NCBI GenBank assembly: GCA_001302725.1
Contig: LIZU01000092.1
Location: forward strand, 1-8,994
Direction of reading: 5' to 3'
Origin: a candidate division Zixibacteria bacterium DG_27
GTDB lineage: Bacteria > Zixibacteria > MSB-5A5 > DG-27
Length of the DNA stretch: 8,994 bases
Positions 1 through 4,935 of this stretch are shown here, piece after piece. Position numbers and translations under genes: made by a program. The notes beneath the pieces are model-generated. The model saw only the letters and a program-made list of their open reading frames with translations, had not been told where the DNA came from and searched no databases. The stretch's first letter is position 1. Each line of letters opens with the position of its first letter.

Positions 1-1031
1 CAGTGCCACAACAGACAGCGGTCGACGGAGATGTAACCACCGGCCTCGTCGTAATATGGAGTGTTCCACAAGATATGCAGATTGTCGTTGTAATCGTAGA
101 CCGCGTCGCAGTCGGTGTAAGCTCTGAGGGTATCTGCATACTGGTAGTTGGTGACGTTCACCATGCCACCGTTGAAATTCCAGGTAACCCCGTCGTTTGA
201 CTCATAATAGCAAATGTCGTTGTTATACTGGTTGGGGCTAACCATGTCACGCGGATGGGTGAAGGCGATGCAGACCTTGTCCGACACTCTCGAAGAGGTG
301 AGAACCGTGGAGATATCCATCGTGGTGTCGACCAATGCCGGGTTGGACCAGGTGTTCCCCTCATCAGCGGAATTGGTGTAACAAACCGGCTGCGGTGTTC
401 CGGTGCCGGTGTTGTCGGTGTCGACGATGTGAATGCGGCCACTGCGGTCGATGGTCATGTAAGGCCACACAAAGTAGAATGAGGTCGGACACTCGGGGGC
501 GTCAAGCTCGGTGAAGTCCCCAAAGCCACGCAGCAGATCAATCGCGATGACGTTGTAGAGTAAGTTTCCGACGCTGTGATAGGCGGCCACCGCCCGACCG
601 TCGGCCAAAACATCAATATTGGTATAGCCCGCACCCTGAGTGGTGTTGACCACAGTACCGACACCGGGCCAGCCCCAATTGCCGGCCTCATCTCTGAAGT
701 TGTAGTAGATCCAGCGGTTGCCGGACCAGAAGTTGATGCCGTTCATCCAGTCTATATGAACTCCGCCGAGATCGTCCAGCGCTACCCTGTTGCCAGTGGA
801 GCCGTTAGTCTGGTAATCGTAGTGGGTGGTCCCAACTACAGTGCCCGGAGAGGCCGAGACCAAATTGGGGTTAAGAGGGATGCCGATGCCGTCCATCTGG
901 GGAGAGGTGGGATCGACTCGAACCTCCCATTTCATCGCATCTTCTATTTTGACCTTGGCCAAGACGGTGCTCGAGAATAGAAACACAACCGCCAGGCAGA
1001 GAACTGATGCGATCATTAATCTCTTGGACAT
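1..1031 (-). CDS. Secreted BNR/Asp-box beta-propeller protein, 3' end truncated by the window
   Basis: The reading frame is open from the ATG at 1031 to the window edge (343 codons seen, no stop). AGGAGG (1037-1042) lies 5 nt upstream of the start. Residues 1-25 form a classic signal peptide: K3/R4, a hydrophobic core at about 5-20, and TVLA before the likely cleavage site, so the product should be exported. The mature part carries repeated strand-turn units of the D-x-x-G-x-[IVL]-H-I type near residues 86-95, 195-204 and 313-322. It also has a canonical Asp box, SADEGNTW (221-228), and a near-Asp box, SNDGVTW (278-284), as in sialidase/BNR-fold propellers. I see no sialidase catalytic set (Arg triad, FRIP motif), so hydrolase activity is not supported; carbohydrate or surface binding is as likely. 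A C-terminal sorting domain could lie beyond the left edge. It is divergent from the polysaccharide genes. Confidence 0.85.
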   Translation of the reverse strand, partial: MSKRLMIASVLCLAVVFLFSSTVLAKVKIEDAMKWEVRVDPTSPQMDGIGIPLNPNLVSASPGTVVGTTHYDYQTNGSTGNRVALDDLGGVHIDWMNGINFWSGNRWIYYNFRDEAGNWGWPGVGTVVNTTQGAGYTNIDVLADGRAVAAYHSVGNLLYNVIAIDLLRGFGDFTELDAPECPTSFYFVWPYMTIDRSGRIHIVDTDNTGTGTPQPVCYTNSADEGNTWSNPALVDTTMDISTVLTSSRVSDKVCIAFTHPRDMVSPNQYNNDICYYESNDGVTWNFNGGMVNVTNYQYADTLRAYTDCDAVYDYNDNLHILWNTPYYDEAGGYISVDRCLLWH

Positions 1032-1036
1032 TTAGA

Positions 1037-1042
1037 CCTCCT
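1037..1042 (-). promoter_or_regulatory. Ribosome binding site of the beta-propeller gene
   Basis: A perfect AGGAGG on the minus strand sits 5 nt before the ATG at 1031 and supports that start. A second, even longer Shine-Dalgarno-like sequence lies further up the same leader at 1113-1121. Confidence 0.8.
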
Positions 1043-1210
1043 AATTGCAGTTTTTAAGGTTTGCGGTTTGAAGTGGATAGGTTTGGGTTTGGAAAGATAT
1101 TGCTCTTGACAATCACCTCCTCACTCATTGAATTGTTCAGTGCTGTTGACTTAGACCAAAAGCACTAGAAATAAAGAAGAGCTATACAGAGTTAGTCCAG
1201 TGCAATTCGA

Positions 1211-1239
1211 AAGATATGCTCACCGGCGGAGTTTGTCAA
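1211..1239 (-). promoter_or_regulatory. Candidate sigma-70-type promoter for the beta-propeller gene
   Basis: On the minus strand, TTGACA (1239-1234) is a perfect -35 match. It is followed after 17 nt by TATCTT (1216-1211), which matches 4 of 6 consensus -10 positions including T1, A2 and T6. Transcription would start near 1204 and give a leader of about 170 nt before the ATG at 1031. Predicted from sequence only. Confidence 0.5.
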
Positions 1240-1303
1240 GGGGAAAATGCTCAAAAAAAGCCCATTCGGCACTAGCCCAAGCCTGTGAGCTATCCAGAAA
1301 CTG

Positions 1304-1331
1304 TTGATTTTTTCTGCTGGAGACATATATT
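1304..1331 (+). promoter_or_regulatory. Candidate promoter for the first glycosyltransferase gene
   Basis: TTGATT (1304-1309), a 16-nt spacer and TATATT (1326-1331) resemble a sigma-70 promoter, with 4 of 6 and 5 of 6 matches. The -10 and spacer length equal those of the stronger promoter at 2733-2760. Transcription would start near 1338, about 220 nt before the ATG at 1556. The long leader lowers confidence. Confidence 0.35.
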
Positions 1332-1543
1332 TGAGCAATCGGAATGTTTTGCCAATGCACCAACCTGGCTGCAATCGTTTTGTGTTGTTGCGGAGCCTGC
1401 TCGGCTGGGAGGTTAGTCTGCCTTTTTGACGGGAAGGAGATGGAGTCAGTCTTAAAGCTGAAGTTCATACAAGCGCGATATCAGAGTAGTCCGAAGTCTC
1501 GGGGATGCCTCAGTTCTGTTTTGCTGCCGGGAGATGATTCCCC

Positions 1544-1549
1544 AAGGGG
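1544..1549 (+). promoter_or_regulatory. Ribosome binding site of the DUF1972 glycosyltransferase
   Basis: AAGGGG lies 6 nt before the ATG at 1556 and selects that start over the out-of-frame ATG at 1551. It directly follows CCCC (1540-1543); the 2-nt gap is too tight for a real hairpin. Confidence 0.55.
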
Positions 1550-1555
1550 TATGGG

Positions 1556-2659
1556 ATGAAGATAGCGATGTTGGGCACCAGGGGGATACCTGCGAATTAC
1601 AGCGGGTTTGAGACTTGCGTTGAAGAGTTGGGGGCTCGTCTGGTCGAAAGGGGTCATGAGGTCACAGTCTACTGCCGTTCGCATTTCATCACCCATCCCG
1701 GTCCCACCCACCGGGGAATGAGACTGCTCAAGCTACCGACCATCGAGAACAAATACTTGGATACGATTGTGCACTCCTTCCTCTCCGCCTGGCACGCCGC
1801 TTTCAGCAGTTTCGACATCGTCTTGATGTTCATCGCCGGCAACAGCCTGGTTTCCTGGATACCGCGCCTCACCGGAAAAAAGGTGGTGCTCAACGTCGAC
1901 GGCCTGGACTGGAAGAGAGAAAAATGGCCCCCCCTGGCAAAAAAATACATTCAGTTTGCGGAGTTTTTAGCTACCAGGCTGCCCAGCGAGATGGTAACCG
2001 ACTCCCGGGTTATCCAGCGTTATTATCAGGACAAATACAACTCCGCCTCAACGTATATCGCCTATGGTGCCAATGTTATTGACCTTCCCCCGGGCGAGTA
2101 TCTGGAGAGGTTCAACCTGGAGCCGGAGAGATATCTTCTCTTCGTGGGGCGGCTGGTTCCGGAGAACTGTGCCCATCATCTGGTGGAGGCCTTCGAAAAG
2201 CTGAAGACCGATATGAAGTGTGTAATTGTCGGTCACGCTCACTACGCCGAGGAGTACATCAGCTCTTTGAGAAGCACCTCCAACCCCAACGTCATCTTCA
2301 CCGGTTATCTTTTCGGGGAGGGATATCGGGAGTTGAGCTCCAACTCCTACGTTTTCGTGGAGACCTCCGGGGTGGGGGGGACCCACCCGGCTCTGCTGGA
2401 GGCGATGGCCTGCGGCAAGTGCACCGTGGTCAACAACACCCCCGAGAACTTGGAGACGATCGGAGATTGTGGTTTCTCATACGACGGCGGAGTTGGAGCA
2501 GACAGTCTGGCGGAGGTCTTAAAGGAGCTGCTCGGATCTCCGGAGCTGGTCAGGGAGAAGGGCATATTGGCCCTCGACAGAATTGAGAGGCATTATAACT
2601 GGGGGACGATAACTGACGAGTACGAGAAGCTGTTCGAGAGGCTTTTGAAGGGGAAATAG
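1556..2659 (+). CDS. GT4-family glycosyltransferase with N-terminal DUF1972 domain (rhamnosyltransferase-like)
   Basis: This 367-residue protein has a two-domain GT-B layout. The N-terminal half (about 1-165) is DUF1972-like: it opens with MKIAMLGTRGIPANYSGFE, and its glycine-rich turn GTRGIP (7-12) and GFE (17-19) are the family hallmark. The C-terminal half (about 190-365) is a Glycosyl transferases group 1 domain: YLLFVGRLVPEN (193-204), VIVGHA (223-228), IFTGY (247-251) and VGGTHPALLEAM (273-284). Glu282 is the second Glu of the EX7E signature; the first position is Gly274, which I believe is usual in this subfamily. Characterised relatives are rhamnosyltransferases of surface polysaccharides, but donor and acceptor here are inferred. 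The enzyme should act at the cytoplasmic face on a lipid-linked repeat unit. The gene contains three 7-base homopolymers: C7 at 1928-1934, A7 at 1939-1945 and G7 at 2374-2380. There is no clear terminator after its TAG. Confidence 0.9.
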   Translation: MKIAMLGTRGIPANYSGFETCVEELGARLVERGHEVTVYCRSHFITHPGPTHRGMRLLKLPTIENKYLDTIVHSFLSAWHAAFSSFDIVLMFIAGNSLVSWIPRLTGKKVVLNVDGLDWKREKWPPLAKKYIQFAEFLATRLPSEMVTDSRVIQRYYQDKYNSASTYIAYGANVIDLPPGEYLERFNLEPERYLLFVGRLVPENCAHHLVEAFEKLKTDMKCVIVGHAHYAEEYISSLRSTSNPNVIFTGYLFGEGYRELSSNSYVFVETSGVGGTHPALLEAMACGKCTVVNNTPENLETIGDCGFSYDGGVGADSLAEVLKELLGSPELVREKGILALDRIERHYNWGTITDEYEKLFERLLKGK

Positions 2660-2732
2660 CTTTTCGAGCTTAAACGCAGAGGTTTCAAAACCGATATAAA
2701 GAAGGATTTCAGACACGGGGGAGTGTTTTTAT

Positions 2733-2760
2733 TTGACAAAGAGTGATGAGTGCGTATATT
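2733..2760 (+). promoter_or_regulatory. Strong sigma-70-type promoter of the wzz-wzy-wzx-GT operon
   Basis: TTGACA (2733-2738) is a perfect -35. After 16 nt comes TATATT (2755-2760), a 5 of 6 match to the -10. Transcription would begin near 2767, leaving a leader of about 50 nt that contains a palindrome (2780-2798) and the ribosome binding site. This is the best promoter in the window and suggests that the genes from 2817 onward can be expressed separately from the upstream glycosyltransferase. Confidence 0.7.
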
Positions 2761-2779
2761 GGAAGTTTGCATGGGGTTA

Positions 2780-2798
2780 AAACAGATCCAATCTGTTT
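2780..2798 (+). promoter_or_regulatory. 8-bp palindrome in the wzz leader (operator or RNA hairpin)
   Basis: AAACAGAT (2780-2787) and ATCTGTTT (2791-2798) are perfect inverted repeats around a 3-nt centre, CCA. The element lies about 14-32 nt after the predicted transcription start and ends 2 nt before the Shine-Dalgarno block. As DNA it could be a dimeric regulator site; as RNA, an AU-rich stem just upstream of the ribosome landing site. No U-run follows, so it is not an intrinsic terminator. Confidence 0.5.
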
Positions 2799-2800
2799 CT

Positions 2801-2808
2801 GAGGAGGA
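2801..2808 (+). promoter_or_regulatory. Ribosome binding site of the wzz-like gene
   Basis: GAGGAGGA is a strong Shine-Dalgarno, with AGGAGG about 9 nt before the ATG at 2817. It supports that start and indicates strong translation initiation despite the frame break further downstream. Confidence 0.75.
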
Positions 2809-2816
2809 GCATAAAA

Positions 2817-3107
2817 ATGCAGAATAATACCGACACCGGTTTTCCCAAGAGGAGAGTCCTTTACGCGCTTTTCAAGAGAAAGTGGACGATTGTGATTTTC
2901 CTGGTGGTGGTGGTGGTGGTGGTGATGGGGTTGAGCTACGTTCTGCCGCCGAAATATAATGCCTCCGCTAAGATTCTGATAAAACCGGGGACGGAGCAGG
3001 CTCCCTTCTATCCCTGGGCGACCGCCGAGGAGGTCAGACCCACCAGCCAGCTGAGCCAGAGCGACGTCATGTCGGAGATCCAGTTGATGTATTCGCGGAC
3101 TAGGTGA
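2817..3107 (+). CDS. Wzz-type chain-length regulator, N-terminal fragment of a frame-broken gene
   Basis: This 96-codon frame is the start of a polysaccharide co-polymerase (Wzz/PCP family). A basic cytoplasmic segment (KRR at 11-13, KRK at 20-22) precedes a transmembrane helix at about 24-43. The core of that helix is seven valines (30-36) encoded by seven consecutive GTG codons. The periplasmic part starts LPPKYNASAKILIKPG (43-58), the usual Wzz beginning, and continues into SDVMSEIQLMYSR (82-94), the conserved helix that normally leads into the rest of the domain. Translation then meets TGA at 3105-3107. The remainder of the domain lies one frame over, starting by 3088. With a single +1 shift the joined product would be 692 residues, normal for Wzz plus a kinase-like domain. 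This may be a natural lesion, a sequencing error or recoding. Confidence 0.75.
   Translation: MQNNTDTGFPKRRVLYALFKRKWTIVIFLVVVVVVVMGLSYVLPPKYNASAKILIKPGTEQAPFYPWATAEEVRPTSQLSQSDVMSEIQLMYSRTR
3088..3107 (+). other. Frame break inside the wzz-like gene
   Basis: The upstream frame ends at TGA (3105-3107). The downstream frame has its last upstream stop at TGA 3085-3087 and is open and Wzz-like from 3088. The shift therefore falls in 3088-3104 if it is a single +1 event. Two missing G residues, near 3103-3104 and 3111-3112, would also restore the frame and would read T-R-V-K-R-A, a more Wzz-like joint. Outside this point the gene shows no other damage. Confidence 0.8.
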
Positions 3108-3198
3108 AGCGGCATCCAGAGGGCCTTTTCTGGATGCTCTGTCGGCGATTTCGGAAGGGATCTCGAATTTCTTTACTCCCGTTTCGGGCGCCCCGGAG

Positions 3199-4896
3199 AT
3201 GGACCCCACTACCGCCGCCATCGGCAGATTGTCCAGAAACATCAAGGTGGAGCCGATCACCCTCACCAACGTTCTGCAGGTAACTTACACCGACAAGAAT
3301 CCCAGAAGGGCAGCCAAGGTGGTCAACACTCTCCTGGAGTCTTACATCGATCGTCATATCGAGGTACATCGTGTCAGTGGCGCCACCCTGTTTTTGGAGG
3401 ATCAAGCGGGGATCTACAAGCAGCAGTTAGACCAAGCCGCCGCCGATCTCAGAAGCTTCACCGGGAGAAACGATATCTTCGACATCAAGCAACAGAAGAC
3501 CAACCATCTTGAGCGCCTGGCGGCGGCGGAGATGAACCTCGGAAACCTGACCGGCACCAGAGGCACTGGAGACCCCATGGAGATGGCCAGCGCCTCCGAT
3601 GATCAGCTGCTCAGATCCCTGAAGGGGGAGATAATCAACTTGGAGCTTCAGCGCACCACCACGGTTGAAACTTACGGCGAAAACCACAAAATGGTGAAGG
3701 ATATTGATAAGAAGATAGAGGTCACCAAAGATCGCCTAGCTACCGAGATCGAGAACCTGCGACAGATCTACGCCAGGGACGTCAAGGAGATTCGCGCAGC
3801 CCTCAAAAGCCTCGAATGGAAGGAGGCGGAGTACGATCGGCTCAGCTTGATCGTGGCGGAGGCCAAAAACAACTACCTTCTTTACCAGCAGAAGACCGAG
3901 GAGGCTCGGGTCCAGAGCGCCATGGACAACCAGAAGATCTCCAGCGTGAGGGTTTTGGAGATGGCTGCGGTTCCCACCAAGCCCTCCTTCCCCAACCTCC
4001 CCTTGAACTTCATAGTCTCGATATTGATCGGTCTGTTCGGGGCGGTTGGATTCGCCTTCTTCAAAGAGTATTTGGACCACGGCCTCGGCAGCGTGGAAGA
4101 GGTGGAGAGCAGGCTCAAGATTCCGGTTTTGGCCTCCATTCCCCAGGCGGAGAAAGCGGAGGTGGTCTCTCCCCGCTCCCTGGAGATTTCCCTTCCGAAG
4201 CTGGCGACCGAATCTGACCACCTCTGGAGACAGATCAAGAAAGCCGATCCCAATCTCAACTTCAGAGTCATCGTGGTCTCCAGCAGCACCAGGGGCGAGG
4301 GGGTTACCACTGTCTCCTCGGGTTTAGCGCGCACCATCGCGGAGCAGAGCCTGGGGGAGACGGTCTGCTTGAGGTGTGGTTCGCTCCAAAAAGCCTTGAG
4401 CGAAGATGCCCAGGAAGCCCTTTCCATGGAGACCATGAACATAAGTCTCGGTCGTTCGGGAAGACATTCCGGTCCCCCCTCCCTATCCAACGGCGGCAGC
4501 GTCAGTACTGCCGCGGTGATAGGAACCCAGGAGCTGATGGCGGCCCTCAACGCCACCCGCCTCCCGAATCTGAACCTCTTAGAGATGGACAACCTGGTGG
4601 GCGAGTTCAATCTCTTGCCCCTGGCCACCAGGGTCAAGGGAGTCATCGAGAGGCTGCGGGAAGTCGGCACCACCGTGGTGGTGGTCGACGCCCCACCGAT
4701 TCTGCACTCTCCGGAGATCCTGGAGATCGCCTCCTTGGGAGATGCGGTGGTATTGGTCCTGCGGGCGGGCAAGACCCGACGTGAGGTGGTGCAGCGGGCC
4801 ATCTTGAGCCTGGAGAGGGCCCAAATCAGAGTCTACGGGATCGCCCTGAATTTCCGGGTGGAGCATATACCCAGCTTCTTCTATCGCAGGATGTAG
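3199..4896 (+). CDS. Wzz/GNVR chain-length regulator with C-terminal degenerate BY-kinase-like domain (downstream part of the frame-broken gene)
   Basis: This 565-codon frame continues the Wzz protein; the coding frame is open from 3088, but 3199 is its first ATG. CGGAG abuts that ATG, so independent initiation looks poor. Residues 1-60 finish the periplasmic Wzz fold (NIKVEPITLTNVLQVTY, 14-30). Residues about 62-245 are a long charged helical, probably coiled-coil, region. A Pro-rich GNVR-type linker (VPTKPSFPNLP, 258-268) leads into transmembrane helix 2 (about 268-288), and the rest is cytoplasmic. The C-terminal domain (about 340-565) resembles a BY-kinase: Walker B VVVVDAPP (493-500), then LRAGKTRREVVQRA (521-534). 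The P-loop reads SSSTRGEGVTT (361-371), with V369 where the catalytic Lys belongs. The Walker A' Asp motif is replaced by VCLRCGSLQKAL (389-400), and there is no C-terminal tyrosine cluster. It is probably a non-catalytic regulator of the neighbouring polymerase. Confidence 0.85.
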   Translation: MDPTTAAIGRLSRNIKVEPITLTNVLQVTYTDKNPRRAAKVVNTLLESYIDRHIEVHRVSGATLFLEDQAGIYKQQLDQAAADLRSFTGRNDIFDIKQQKTNHLERLAAAEMNLGNLTGTRGTGDPMEMASASDDQLLRSLKGEIINLELQRTTTVETYGENHKMVKDIDKKIEVTKDRLATEIENLRQIYARDVKEIRAALKSLEWKEAEYDRLSLIVAEAKNNYLLYQQKTEEARVQSAMDNQKISSVRVLEMAAVPTKPSFPNLPLNFIVSILIGLFGAVGFAFFKEYLDHGLGSVEEVESRLKIPVLASIPQAEKAEVVSPRSLEISLPKLATESDHLWRQIKKADPNLNFRVIVVSSSTRGEGVTTVSSGLARTIAEQSLGETVCLRCGSLQKALSEDAQEALSMETMNISLGRSGRHSGPPSLSNGGSVSTAAVIGTQELMAALNATRLPNLNLLEMDNLVGEFNLLPLATRVKGVIERLREVGTTVVVVDAPPILHSPEILEIASLGDAVVLVLRAGKTRREVVQRAILSLERAQIRVYGIALNFRVEHIPSFFYRRM

Positions 4897-4910
4897 TTCT
4901 ACGGGGAGCG

Positions 4911-4932
4911 TTAACCTTTGCCCGGAGGTTAG
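4911..4932 (+). promoter_or_regulatory. Predicted hairpin masking the ribosome binding site of the polymerase gene
   Basis: TAACCT (4912-4917) pairs perfectly with AGGTTA (4926-4931); G-U pairs on both sides extend the stem to 8 bp with a 6-nt loop (4919-4924). The 3' arm contains most of the Shine-Dalgarno GGAGGT (4924-4929) of the TTG start at 4936. The stem begins 15 nt after the wzz stop codon, so a ribosome finishing wzz could open it and couple the two genes. Confidence 0.5.
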
Positions 4933-4935
4933 AAT

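Larger units (their letters stand above)
1032..1555. other. Divergent intergenic region between the propeller gene and the polysaccharide locus
   Basis: This 524-nt stretch is AT-richer than the flanking genes and holds no convincing protein gene. It contains a minus-strand promoter candidate (1211-1239), a plus-strand promoter candidate (1304-1331), an isolated strong Shine-Dalgarno (minus strand, 1113-1121) with short leader reading frames, and the ribosome binding site of the first glycosyltransferase (1544-1549). If the promoters are right, both divergent transcripts have long leaders: roughly 170 nt on the minus strand and 220 nt on the plus strand. I see no tRNA, riboswitch consensus or good intrinsic terminator. 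A 71-codon plus-strand frame ending at 1559 was considered and rejected. Confidence 0.6.

Noticed and set aside
1106..1134. Perfect TTGACA on the plus strand at 1106-1111
   Set aside because: At 17-nt spacing the -10 would be TGAATT, a poor match, and no plus-strand gene lies close downstream. The sequence is better explained as the complement of the minus-strand leader.
1344..1559. 71-codon cysteine-containing plus-strand frame whose TGA overlaps the first glycosyltransferase ATG (ATGA)
   Set aside because: The start lacks a ribosome binding site, the composition is not protein-like, and no domain or motif is recognisable. The overlap alone is weak evidence.
2681..2692. Possible terminator hairpin GGTTTCAAAACC after the first glycosyltransferase
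   Set aside because: The stem is at most 4-5 bp with a tiny loop, is AU-rich, and has no following T-run, so read-through into wzz is likely.
2709..3269. 186-codon minus-strand frame with a run of eight histidines
   Set aside because: It is antisense to wzz. The His run is simply the complement of the GTG repeat, and no minus-strand promoter or ribosome binding site supports it.
3882..4802. 306-codon minus-strand frame
   Set aside because: It is antisense to the Wzz/BY-kinase-like coding region, whose motifs identify the plus strand as coding. The Ser/Thr/Arg-rich translation has no recognisable motif.
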